The notes beneath the pieces were generated by a model. The model searched no databases. It was not told the DNA's origin and saw only the letters and a program-made list of their open reading frames with translations. A DNA stretch of 64,000 nucleotides from Fluctibacter corallii (lineage in GTDB: Bacteria > Pseudomonadota > Gammaproteobacteria > Enterobacterales > Alteromonadaceae), in the NCBI RefSeq assembly GCF_025751585.1, contig NZ_JAOWKX010000002.1:124001-188000 (forward strand), read 5' to 3'. A program made the translations under genes and the position numbers. Position 1 is the stretch's first letter. Every line of letters starts with the position of its first letter. Positions 55,484 to 64,000 of this stretch are shown piece after piece.

Positions 55484-58400
55484 TTAAGGCAGCACCTTTC
55501 GTACCATAAAACGGCTGGTACGAACCATCGTTAGCGTTCTATGACGTAGCTTCAATAACAATAAATAAAACAACGGCACTAAAAACAAGCTCGTTAACGT
55601 GGATACAATTAAGCCACCAATAATGGCAATGGCCATTGGCGAATATGATGGCCCATCACCACCTAACTGCGTATTGCCAAGCGCAAGAGGAAGTAACCCT
55701 AATACTGTGGTGGCGACTGTCATCAATATCGGGCGAATACGGTCTAGGCACCCATTTACGATTGCGTCATGCAGGTTGGATCCTTGATGTATAAGCTGAT
55801 TGATTCGGTCCACTAATACAATCCCGTTATTCACTACGATGCCCATCAGAATCAACATACCTATCATGCCCATTACTGACATAGGGGTTCCGGTCACGAA
55901 AAAGGCCCAGAAGACACCCGTAAAGGAAAAGAGCAGGGACGTGATTACCGACGTAGGCAGTAGTAACGACTCAAATAATGCCGCCATTACTACGTAGATC
56001 ATGCAGATTGCCAACAGCATATTGGTGATCATAATGGCTTGTCCTTCGTCTTGACGTTGAAATCCACCGTCTAGTGTCCAACTGTAGCCCGTTGGCAGAT
56101 TGACGTGAGACATGGCGCTTTCAATACGATCTCTGGCTTGCTCCATTGTGGTGTCTTCACTGAGGTTTGCACCAATAGTGAGAGAGGTTTGGCGATACGA
56201 CCTTTCAATTTGTGACAATCGAGGTGCAACCTTAATGTCTGCGAGCATATCTAGCGTGATATTTTTAGTGCCATCTCGGATAATGGTTAACTGACGCATT
56301 TTTTCCAATGAGTGCTGTAGATCCTGATCGAACAACAGTTTGATACCAATCTCGCCAGTATCTCCGTGGCGGAATGTACGCAAATTCGAGCCGCGTAGTG
56401 CAACAGAGACAATGTCCGCGACGTCTTTTGCGCTCAATCCGAATCGGTAAGCTTTAACGCGATCAACGTTAATTTGTAATTCAAACTTGGTGCCATCAAG
56501 TTCGGTATTTACGTCTTCCAATCCCTCGATATTTCGCAGAATGGGCAGGATATTGTCAGAAATACTCATTAGCGTTTCTGATGCATTTCCTAACAAAGTG
56601 ATTTTTACGCCACCACCATTACCTTCTTCCCACTGGAAGCTAGGGCGAGAGCGCGCAAGCTTTGGCATATTCTCAAGTATTTTTTCTTTTAGTTCGCTCA
56701 CACTGAAGGGTAAATCTGGCTTTAAGGCGATTCGACTATTTGCACGGCCAGGCGTGTAGTAAGAATATACTTGCTCTATATGGAATGCGTCTTGGTTGTC
56801 ATACAGATAGTTTTCTACCCGTGTGACTTCCTCTTCTACCTCTTCCAAACTATAGCTACCTTGAATATGGTAGTTAATGAACAAGCGATCTGCGCGATTG
56901 TTACCTTCATCGTCGCTGCTGACAACGCTTATTGGCACGGCTGTGCTAACTAAAATGGCAAGTGCGATAGCGACACTCTTTTTCTGGTGGCGTAGCATCC
57001 ACGTTAATGTGCGGCCGTAACGTTGGTAAAATGCAGACTTTGTTTGTGTTTTTGTCGCGGGTGGACGTTTGACCTTTGTTGCAAGTAACGGTATTAGCGT
57101 TTGTGCTAGCAAAAGTGACGCAAACAACGAAATACAAATGGCAACCGCTACGTGCTCAAGAAATACGGTTATGTCGACTTTAACACCGACAATATTGGGA
57201 AGAAACACAATCGCGGTTGTCGCTGTGCCGGCAATAATCGCTAAGCTGACTTTAGCAACGCCTTTTTTGGTTGCGTCAATCGTATCGGCGTTGGTTTCTC
57301 GTTCATGAAAAATGCTCTCCGTTACTACAACGGCATTATCAACTAGCATACCTACCGCCAACATCAGCCCCATGAGTGACAGAATATTCAAGCTGTAGCC
57401 CATAAAATACATGCAAGCGAGGGTGATACAAATTGAAAATGGCACAGACAACACCACAATCAGCGTGGTAGTAATATTGCGCAGAAACAGGTATAGCACA
57501 CCAATCGACAGTAATGCACCAATAAGGCCCGCATTGAGCACATCACGCAAACTAGAGGTGACGCTGTCTGCTTCATCGTTCATCACAAATAAGTTAATAC
57601 CGTTGAAAGCCGTATTCTGTTTTGCGTCATTAACGACGTTTAGCACCCCTTTTGATACTTCAACCAGATTGGACCCTGACTCTCTAAAGATGTCTAAGCC
57701 TACAGCATAGGTTTGGTCTAAATGGCGTCCTTCAACGCGACGCGGTGTTTCATAGATAATATCTGCGATATCTCGTAGCCTAACGCTAGGCGTGATTAAA
57801 ACATCACCAATTTCTTCTTTTGTTCTAAATTCGCCGTCTGGATTAACTGTAATTTTTTGCGCTTGGTCGTAGAAGCTGCCAGCTGTCATCGAAAAGTTTT
57901 CAGCCCGTAAGCGTTGAACCAGTTGTGCCGTGTCGATGTGCAATGCGGCAATCTTTTCGGCATTTAGTCGAATAGATATTTCTTTTTTCAATACCCCATA
58001 CAGCGTCACGCGCGATACGCCCTTTACACGCTCTATTGGTGCTTTTAAGTTGCGCTCTAGCAAGTCATAGGCATTAGATAAATCGCGCTGACTTGATACA
58101 CGCAATTGTACGATGGGCATATCATTGGTGTTAAATTTAAAGACCAATATGCGTTCGATGTCTTGAGGAAGCAGGTGACGAATGGCATCAATTTTTTCTC
58201 TGGCTTCGACACTCTTGGCTTTGATATTTTCGCCCCAAGCAAACTCAAGCATGATCTCTGCGCTGTCTTCATTTGAGCGTGACCGTAATCGTTTTATACC
58301 TGACATGGTCGCTAGCGCCTCTTCAACAGGGCGGGTGATCATTTTTTCAACCTCGGCAGGCGTTGCATTGTAATAAGGAATATTTACATACAACTCTGGT

Positions 58401-58549
58401 ATTTCAATGCCGGGAAACCGCTCTAGGGGAAGAAGGCGGCTCGCGCCCAATCCCACTATCAGCAAAGAAAAGAAGAACATGCAAACGGTGACAGGGCGAC
58501 GCAAAGCGAAAGACGCGAGCTGCGCACCGCTATGAGCGAATTTATCCAT
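55484..58549 (-). CDS. RND efflux permease (second of tandem pair)
   Basis: Inner-membrane RND transporter of 1,021 aa with twelve helices in two halves and large periplasmic loops. The N-terminus is ASFALRRPVTVCMFFFSLLI, TM4 has VGMLVDNAVVVTE with the proton-path Asp, and the C-terminal half has GIVVNNGIVLVDRINQLIHQ. The start (MDKFAHSGAQL) overlaps the upstream permease stop by 8 nt (ATGGATAA), a tight coupling. It is the last gene of the adaptor-permease-permease operon. Substrates are unknown. Confidence 0.93.
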   Translation of the reverse strand: MDKFAHSGAQLASFALRRPVTVCMFFFSLLIVGLGASRLLPLERFPGIEIPELYVNIPYYNATPAEVEKMITRPVEEALATMSGIKRLRSRSNEDSAEIMLEFAWGENIKAKSVEAREKIDAIRHLLPQDIERILVFKFNTNDMPIVQLRVSSQRDLSNAYDLLERNLKAPIERVKGVSRVTLYGVLKKEISIRLNAEKIAALHIDTAQLVQRLRAENFSMTAGSFYDQAQKITVNPDGEFRTKEEIGDVLITPSVRLRDIADIIYETPRRVEGRHLDQTYAVGLDIFRESGSNLVEVSKGVLNVVNDAKQNTAFNGINLFVMNDEADSVTSSLRDVLNAGLIGALLSIGVLYLFLRNITTTLIVVLSVPFSICITLACMYFMGYSLNILSLMGLMLAVGMLVDNAVVVTESIFHERETNADTIDATKKGVAKVSLAIIAGTATTAIVFLPNIVGVKVDITVFLEHVAVAICISLFASLLLAQTLIPLLATKVKRPPATKTQTKSAFYQRYGRTLTWMLRHQKKSVAIALAILVSTAVPISVVSSDDEGNNRADRLFINYHIQGSYSLEEVEEEVTRVENYLYDNQDAFHIEQVYSYYTPGRANSRIALKPDLPFSVSELKEKILENMPKLARSRPSFQWEEGNGGGVKITLLGNASETLMSISDNILPILRNIEGLEDVNTELDGTKFELQINVDRVKAYRFGLSAKDVADIVSVALRGSNLRTFRHGDTGEIGIKLLFDQDLQHSLEKMRQLTIIRDGTKNITLDMLADIKVAPRLSQIERSYRQTSLTIGANLSEDTTMEQARDRIESAMSHVNLPTGYSWTLDGGFQRQDEGQAIMITNMLLAICMIYVVMAALFESLLLPTSVITSLLFSFTGVFWAFFVTGTPMSVMGMIGMLILMGIVVNNGIVLVDRINQLIHQGSNLHDAIVNGCLDRIRPILMTVATTVLGLLPLALGNTQLGGDGPSYSPMAIAIIGGLIVSTLTSLFLVPLFYLLLLKLRHRTLTMVRTSRFMVRKVLP

Positions 58550-61500
58550 AAACTGGCTCCTCGATTTTTGTCGTATCTGGCTGCGCACCTTCATAGCGTT
58601 TGCGATCAAACACACTGTATATCGCCGGTATAAAAAATAGCGTCAATATTGAGGCAAACAGCAACCCGAATATCACGGTAATGGCCATCGGCGTTCGCAT
58701 TTCAGCACCATCGCCTAAGCCAATAGCCATGGGTAAAAGGCCTAGTGTGGTGGTTAATGTTGTCATCATGATTGGGCGAAGACGAGATTGCGCGGCCTCG
58801 ATAATGGCTGCGTGTTTTTCTGCGCCGTTAGCTCGAAGCTGATTGATGCGATCAATGAGTACGATAGCGTTGTTAACCACAATACCCGCCAACATAATTA
58901 GACCTATAAAGACCACCACACTCAAACTGGTATTGGTAAGATAAAGGCCATAAATCGAGCCTGCACATGCCAGTGGCACAGTAAACAAAATCAAAAATGG
59001 GTGTAGCAATGATTCAAATTGTGAAGCCATCACAAGATATACCATGAACACAGCCAGTAACAATGCAAATTGTAAAGACTGGAAGCTGTTCTGCATTTCT
59101 TCACTTTGTCCAGTAATCGTTAGGCTCAAATTTGGTGGTAGCTCAACATCGGCGAGCAATGCTTTTACCTCTTCAGTCGCTTCACCCAAATTACCGTAAG
59201 CCAGGTTACTAGAAATAATCACGACACGTTGTTGGCCTACACGGGTGATTTCACTCGGACCAATCGATTTCGACACGTCTGCCACAGCTGAAAGGGGAAT
59301 AGGTGGTTGCTGTCCTGGATTAATAATCAGGCTGTTGATGTCTGCCACTGAGTCGCGTTGTGAATCGATTGCTCTGACTAAAATGTCAATTTGGCGGTCG
59401 TTCACGTTATAACGGCTTGCTATTTCGCCTCCCACCTGACTCGCAATGTGATTGGACACATCAGCGGCCGTCAATCCAAGTTGGGCTAAGCGACTGTGAT
59501 CGAACACAACTTTCAACTCAGGCTTGCCCGCTTGCAAACTGGAAGATACATCGGCAAAACGCGCGTTTTCAGACAGACGCTCAACGATGTTATCTCCTTG
59601 TGCTTGTAATTGTTTGAGGTTGTACCCAACAACGTGAATCTCTAGTGGTGTCGCAAAGCTGAACAGTTCGGGTTGACCAAACTGGCTGATCACGCCGGGT
59701 TTGTTTTGGAGATATTGGCGTAATGCGGCTTTTGCATTGCTTGTTTGGGCTGGCGTCGCTGTGTCCGCCATAACAATATTAAGCTTGCCCCAATCATCTC
59801 CCCCTTGTGAGGGTGACGCATTCATCAGACTACCTGTTCCTGCGAGCGAGTAAGTACGATCTACGCCCTCCAAAGTCTCTGCGTAGGTAGCAAGATCCTT
59901 TAATACCGTATCAGTGACTTGTAATTGGCTACCAGTGGGCATATTGACTTCAACGAAGAACTCACCCTGAGATAAACTTGGCAACAAATTCATGCCCAGA
60001 CGTGGCAACAGCAAAAGTGACGCCAAAGACAGTGTAACGACACCACCAATAACGATGTATTTCGCTTGCATTGCTTTGAGTAACGCTGAACTATAGCCAC
60101 GTTCACAGCGTGTATATATCCAGTTAAATACGCCTGTAACTGGACGAAATATGACAGATAGTCCTTTGCCGATAATAGTGACAAGAAACTGCACTGTGGT
60201 GGTTAACATGAGAGGCAGGTAATAGAACATCACCACAAAGAGTTTACGCACGGGCCAAGTGAATAAATACAGCGCTTTTTTAACCGGATGCGTTGGCGTG
60301 TACTGACGCGACAATAAACTCGGGTCGACCTCCTGTTGGGTTGCAGTGGCAGCATCCGTGTGTGCATTAACTTTTTCTCTTGCTGCCAACATAGGAATAA
60401 GGGATAGGGCGACAATTAAAGACGCGGCAAGCGCAAATGTAACAGTAAGAGCTTGATCACTAAATAACTGGCCAGCAATCCCTTCCACAAACACCAGCGG
60501 AAAAAACACCGCCATTGTAGTTAACGTTGATGCGAATATCGCCATGGATACTTCTTTGGTACCTTGGGTTGCCGCTTCTTTAATCGCTGGATTTATTTGC
60601 TTATGACGGTCAATGTTCTCTAAAACAACAATACTGTTGTCTACTAGAAGACCAATGGCCAGTGCGATACCGCCCAAACTCATGATATTTAGGCTGATAT
60701 CGTTGGCGTACATGAGGTTAAATGTGGCAATGATAGACACAGGAATAGAGATAGAAATAATCAGTGTTGGCCAGATATTACGAAGAAATAAATACAGCAC
60801 AAACATAGACAACACACCACCGATAATCGCAGCGCGTTTGACCTCGCTAATCGCATTGCCGATAAATTGCGACTGGTCACGTATTAGTGTTAACGAATAC
60901 TCCTCTGGCAGGGATTCGTGTAATTGTTGAAGGCGTGCTTCTACTTGTTTCGCAACATGAACGGTGTTGGCATCGCCTTCTTTATAAATGGCAATTTCTA
61001 CACCTTCTATGCTGTTTACGCGGGTAACACTACTACGTTCTTTATGCGCATCGGTGATGGTTGCAATGTCGCCCAAACGAATGTGGCGTCCCTGGCGTGT
61101 TGCAATAAACACGTTGCGCATATCTTGAAGGCTATCGAATTGATTAAGGGTACGTACCAGATACTCTTGGGAACCGTCTTCAACACGTCCTCCCGCAGCG
61201 TTGATATTCTCTTCTTTTAACCGGGTGACAATGTCACTGATAGGAATATTGAGTTGACTAGACTTTTGTTGATCAATTAATACGTGTACTTCGGACTCTA
61301 GCCCACCGCCCACTTGTACTGATGCCACGCCATCAACCGATTCTAGCTTGCGTTTAATCTCTTCTTCAGCAAATGTGCGCATGCGTTTAAGTGCAGTTGG
61401 GGTGAGCGCATCTGCCTCGGTATTTCCACCAAAACCGTATTGGAGAACGGGATCTAAACTGGGGTTAAAACGCAGTATCAGCGGCTTTTTTACATCTAAA

Positions 61501-61853
61501 GGTAGGTTGATTACATCGAGTTTTTCGCGTACTTCCAGACTGGCAAATTCCATTTCTGTACCCCATTCAAATTCCAGGAGTACATCAGAACGGCCAGCCT
61601 TTGAAACCGATTTAACAGTCCGTACACCTTTTACAACCCCAACCGCCTCTTCGATCGGTTTAGATACCAACTGTTCAATCTCCGCTGGCGCAGCGCCAGC
61701 GTAATCGGTGCGTATTGTTAGTGATGGATAAGACAAATCAGGTAAAAGATTGATGGCCAATCTTGACAATGACACCATGCCAAACAATAAGACGGCAAAG
61801 GTGATCATCCACACGGTGACGGGTCGGTTAACCGACGTTTTTACAAAGCTCAT
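58542..61853 (-). CDS. RND efflux permease (first of tandem pair)
   Basis: RND transporter of 1,103 aa, about 80 residues longer than its partner. Helix and loop layout is standard: VNRPVTVWMITFAVLLFGMV, TM4 LAIGLLVDNSIVVLENIDRH, and ITGQSEEMQNSFQSLQFALL before the C-terminal helices. The extra length sits at about residues 490-590 between the two halves; it is charged (residues with TDAATATQQEVDPSLLSRQY) then hydrophobic (LFVVMFYYLPLMLTTTVQFL). It overlaps the second permease by 8 nt and follows the lipoprotein adaptor gene after 14 bp. A two-permease pump such as MdtBC is a model. Confidence 0.93.
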   Translation of the reverse strand: MSFVKTSVNRPVTVWMITFAVLLFGMVSLSRLAINLLPDLSYPSLTIRTDYAGAAPAEIEQLVSKPIEEAVGVVKGVRTVKSVSKAGRSDVLLEFEWGTEMEFASLEVREKLDVINLPLDVKKPLILRFNPSLDPVLQYGFGGNTEADALTPTALKRMRTFAEEEIKRKLESVDGVASVQVGGGLESEVHVLIDQQKSSQLNIPISDIVTRLKEENINAAGGRVEDGSQEYLVRTLNQFDSLQDMRNVFIATRQGRHIRLGDIATITDAHKERSSVTRVNSIEGVEIAIYKEGDANTVHVAKQVEARLQQLHESLPEEYSLTLIRDQSQFIGNAISEVKRAAIIGGVLSMFVLYLFLRNIWPTLIISISIPVSIIATFNLMYANDISLNIMSLGGIALAIGLLVDNSIVVLENIDRHKQINPAIKEAATQGTKEVSMAIFASTLTTMAVFFPLVFVEGIAGQLFSDQALTVTFALAASLIVALSLIPMLAAREKVNAHTDAATATQQEVDPSLLSRQYTPTHPVKKALYLFTWPVRKLFVVMFYYLPLMLTTTVQFLVTIIGKGLSVIFRPVTGVFNWIYTRCERGYSSALLKAMQAKYIVIGGVVTLSLASLLLLPRLGMNLLPSLSQGEFFVEVNMPTGSQLQVTDTVLKDLATYAETLEGVDRTYSLAGTGSLMNASPSQGGDDWGKLNIVMADTATPAQTSNAKAALRQYLQNKPGVISQFGQPELFSFATPLEIHVVGYNLKQLQAQGDNIVERLSENARFADVSSSLQAGKPELKVVFDHSRLAQLGLTAADVSNHIASQVGGEIASRYNVNDRQIDILVRAIDSQRDSVADINSLIINPGQQPPIPLSAVADVSKSIGPSEITRVGQQRVVIISSNLAYGNLGEATEEVKALLADVELPPNLSLTITGQSEEMQNSFQSLQFALLLAVFMVYLVMASQFESLLHPFLILFTVPLACAGSIYGLYLTNTSLSVVVFIGLIMLAGIVVNNAIVLIDRINQLRANGAEKHAAIIEAAQSRLRPIMMTTLTTTLGLLPMAIGLGDGAEMRTPMAITVIFGLLFASILTLFFIPAIYSVFDRKRYEGAQPDTTKIEEPVYG

Positions 61854-61867
61854 AACGCGTTCTCCTG

Positions 61868-62941
61868 TTAACCGTTTACAATGTCAACAGGCGCTTGATC
61901 TTTCAGGTTTTGATGTCCGGTGATCACCACTTGTTGATTGGCTTTTAACCCGTCGAGGATTTCTACGAATCCATCTTCCTCGTAACCGATATTGACTTTC
62001 ACACGCTTGGCTTTACCTTCTTCGATAACGAAAACGTTGTTTTCATTGTCAATTGATAGCAGAGCACGGCGCGGTAACAAAGTGGCTTGTTCTCGCGTGT
62101 CGTAATTTAAATTGACCTGAGCAAACATACCGGCTTTTAGTTGATTGTCTTCATTAGGGATGCGTAAAGTGACTTTGAATGTACCTGTTTGTGAGTCAAT
62201 TACAGGGCTGATCCGCTCAACATAGCCCGTCACGGTTGCATTCGACAGTGCTGTTAAGCGCAAAGATGCACGTTGATTGGCGTGAACTTTTGCGAGCTCT
62301 TTTTCTGGCAAATGGACAATCCCGTATAAATCTTTTTGCTGCACAATATGAAACATGCGTTCACGTTGGAAAGACTCGGTGAGGTTACCTACTTTCGCAT
62401 TTCGCTCGGCAATATAGCCCGAGATAGGGGCAACAATCGTGGCTTCTTTGAGGTCTAGTTCGGCTAATTTCAATGTAGCTTGTGCCGCTTCGTATTGGGC
62501 GGTCAGTTTGTCATAAATGTCGTCGCTAACGAGTTTCTTGTCGTATACCTTATTGATTTTGGCGAGCTCTTTTTCGATGCCTTGAAGGTCAGCTTTTGCG
62601 CGGCGCAGGCTTAGAATGTAACGCTGAGGGTCAAGTTGCGCTAGCACCTGTCCTTTTTCTACGTAGTCGCCTTCTTCCACCAGAATTTTCTCGATAATGC
62701 CCGATGCTCGCGCAACGACAAAGGCTTCTTCCTTGGCTTCCAGAATCGCAGTTGTGGCATAGTTGGAAGATATTGCGCCAATTGATGTGTGGCCGACTTC
62801 AACGGGAATTGCAATTTCTTGAACAGCAACGTCTTGTTGATTAGTGGCTTCTGCATCAAAGCACCCCGATAGTTGCGAAGTTGTTAGCAATAGTCCGCTG
62901 GTCAACATCAAAGTGCGTAGTGTTGATTTCCGTAATTCCAT
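61868..62941 (-). CDS. RND periplasmic adaptor lipoprotein
   Basis: Membrane-fusion protein of 357 aa for the two permeases. A signal peptide with lipobox (TSGLLLTTSQLSGC, Cys near 27) makes it a lipoprotein. It has lipoyl halves (VEEGDYVEKGQVLAQLDPQR and IVAPISGYIAERNAKVGNLT), a coiled-coil hairpin between, and a C-terminal beta-barrel and membrane-proximal domain (DGLKANQQVVITGHQNLKDQ). It is first in the operon. No outer-membrane channel gene is adjacent, so a TolC-type protein from elsewhere is needed. No TetR-type regulator is next to it. Confidence 0.93.
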   Translation of the reverse strand: MELRKSTLRTLMLTSGLLLTTSQLSGCFDAEATNQQDVAVQEIAIPVEVGHTSIGAISSNYATTAILEAKEEAFVVARASGIIEKILVEEGDYVEKGQVLAQLDPQRYILSLRRAKADLQGIEKELAKINKVYDKKLVSDDIYDKLTAQYEAAQATLKLAELDLKEATIVAPISGYIAERNAKVGNLTESFQRERMFHIVQQKDLYGIVHLPEKELAKVHANQRASLRLTALSNATVTGYVERISPVIDSQTGTFKVTLRIPNEDNQLKAGMFAQVNLNYDTREQATLLPRRALLSIDNENNVFVIEEGKAKRVKVNIGYEEDGFVEILDGLKANQQVVITGHQNLKDQAPVDIVNG

Positions 62942-63187
62942 ATTCTTATCCCCTCAGCGTGGCAGAAGTCTGTGTTTTCCTCTTTGGGTTTTTACGCCAG
63001 ACTTACCGTAAATTAGTGATGTAGTTGCAGAGACTGCATTCCGCGTGCCATGAATAAATTTACTTTAAAAACAGTAATTTAACTGTGTGTAATTGTAAGG
63101 GAGTGTGTCTGTTTTTTGAAAATTAGTGAAAAAGGCTAAATAGTCGTGAGTTTGCTCACTAATGATAGAGCAGGGTGGGTAGAACAA

Positions 63188-63216
63188 GGTTCAGGAGCCA
63201 ATGAGTGCTCCTGACC
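63188..63216 (-). terminator. Hairpin downstream of the OsmC-family gene
   Basis: GGTTCAGGAGC and GCTCCTGACC (one bulged base) with an 8-nt loop, about 20 bp beyond the minus-strand stop. The T run is short, so it may be a Rho-assisted terminator. Confidence 0.5.
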
Positions 63217-63235
63217 ATGTTAACTAATAACGAAA

Positions 63236-63634
63236 CTACGCAGGTTTAATTTCGTATGAGGTAGTAATGTCTACATTGCCTTTGAGCATCAGCATCACAG
63301 AACAATATTTTTCGGCACTTAAAGATACGGCGCGTTGGACTTGTTTTTCGCTGATATCGTGTCCCGTCACAACATATTTGGCATGAATTGCAGTGAATAC
63401 CATAGGGGGCGTTTTCGCGCGCTCGGCAACTAACTCGCACTGGCAATCCGTGATGTCTTGTCTGGCTTTTTTAAGAATTTCCACAACATCAATTGAGGAG
63501 CAGGCGCCTGCTGCCAACAACACGCTTTCCATTGGTGTCGGATTTTTTTTCGTGCCGTCCATTAATACGGTGTGGCCGGTTGATGTCTCGCAAGAGAACG
63601 TCATATCTCCTTGCCATTTCACATGCGCTTTCAT
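63236..63634 (-). CDS. OsmC-family protein (YhfA-like)
   Basis: A 132-aa OsmC/Ohr-fold protein. The Cys in LLAAGACSSIDVVEILKKA and in SAEKYCSVMLMLKGN are the two family positions, which act on organic peroxides in OsmC and Ohr. The YhfA branch (AHVKWQGDMTFSCETSTGH) has no proven role. It lies 9 bp after the CvfB-like gene on the same strand, so it may be co-transcribed with it. Confidence 0.9.
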   Translation of the reverse strand: MKAHVKWQGDMTFSCETSTGHTVLMDGTKKNPTPMESVLLAAGACSSIDVVEILKKARQDITDCQCELVAERAKTPPMVFTAIHAKYVVTGHDISEKQVQRAVSLSAEKYCSVMLMLKGNVDITTSYEIKPA

Positions 63635-63643
63635 ACTTGCTCC

Positions 63644-64000
63644 TTATTTGCTGATAAGTGTAATTTTGTCTTTTTCCAGCACGATACGCTTTTGCTTATA
63701 AAGCGCGCCTAAGGCTTTTTTGTAGGCACCTTTACTTACGCCAAAACGCTGGCTAATTTCATTTGCTGGGCTTTTGTCTGTTAGTGTTGAGATTCCACCA
63801 TGTGCCTCTAAATCGTCTAGGATTTGGTCTGCCAAGCTAGCACGCGCGTTGTCATCATGAAACTGAAAACACAGATCGATTTTGTCGTCGCTGCGAATAC
63901 GTTTAATAAATCCGTCAACGGTGTCGCCTACACGCAATGGAAAGATAACTTCATCTTTGAAAATAAGTCCAAGGTGACTGCCGTCGATAATGGCTTTATA
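63644..64000 (-). CDS. CvfB-like S1 RNA-binding protein, 5' part outside the window
   Basis: C-terminal part of a protein of the CvfB/YitL family, which has S1-type RNA-binding domains and a final winged helix. The frame is open to the window edge: it continues upstream of the internal TTG at 63937 as IIDGSHLGLIFKDEVIFPLR, then VGDTVDGFIKRIRSDDKIDL, an S1 domain match. The last 60 residues form a winged-helix (ANEISQRFGVSKGAYKKALG, LYKQKRIVLEKDKITLI). The 5' end lies beyond position 64000. The family acts in RNA-related regulation; the precise role is unknown. Confidence 0.85.
   Translation of the reverse strand, partial: YKAIIDGSHLGLIFKDEVIFPLRVGDTVDGFIKRIRSDDKIDLCFQFHDDNARASLADQILDDLEAHGGISTLTDKSPANEISQRFGVSKGAYKKALGALYKQKRIVLEKDKITLISK

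Overview
The window looks like chromosomal DNA of a marine gammaproteobacterium of the order Alteromonadales, probably Alteromonadaceae. The basis is gene order and family content: smc-zipA-ligA, a DUF2062/comEC-msbA-lpxK-trm112-kdsB block, smpB-ratA-rnfH, a DUF4826 gene behind ydiJ, a DUF3392 gene, and a nagX-type gene with a LacI-type operator. The placement is an inference and no 16S gene is present.

Positions 1 to about 7,800 are an A+T-rich accessory region. It holds the 3' part of a superfamily 1 helicase, a fragment of a CadC-like winged-helix regulator, an IS3-family element, an IS481-family element with a 7-bp target duplication, a gene remnant broken by both elements, an unrecognised 220-aa protein, a small HEPN-like protein, and a tyrosine recombinase broken by one in-frame TAG codon. 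Short repeats upstream of the recombinase may be integrase sites.

Positions 8,135 to 28,500 are mostly housekeeping and metabolic genes: a NagX-like membrane protein; a divergent MerR regulator and old yellow enzyme with a textbook MerR-type promoter; smpB and ratA-rnfH; a GAF protein; the PEP synthase regulator and ppsA; ydiJ with a DUF4826 gene; a GNAT enzyme; a class III nucleotide cyclase next to the ribosomal oxygenase gene roxA; cdd; an NlpI-like lipoprotein translationally coupled to a putative secreted metalloprotease; and a PAS-GGDEF-EAL protein.

Positions 28,500 to 47,600 are the cell-division, DNA and envelope core: cysZ, smc, zipA, ligA, DUF3392, DUF2062, comEC, then a tight block making lipid A and Kdo precursors (msbA, lpxK, trm112-like, kdsB), an SDR gene, and modABC for molybdate uptake.

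Positions 47,600 to 64,000 are export and accessory metabolism: a MacB/LolD-type ABC exporter with two FtsX-like permeases and its adaptor, a divergent esterase with a LexA-like box in the shared upstream region, a class I-like HMG-CoA reductase, an rRNA/tRNA methyltransferase-family protein, a three-gene RND efflux operon with two permeases and one lipoprotein adaptor, an OsmC-family protein, and the end of a CvfB-like S1 RNA-binding protein. I saw no tRNA, rRNA, CRISPR array or prophage. The least explained parts are the island proteins, the NlpI/metalloprotease pair and the SOS-box candidate.
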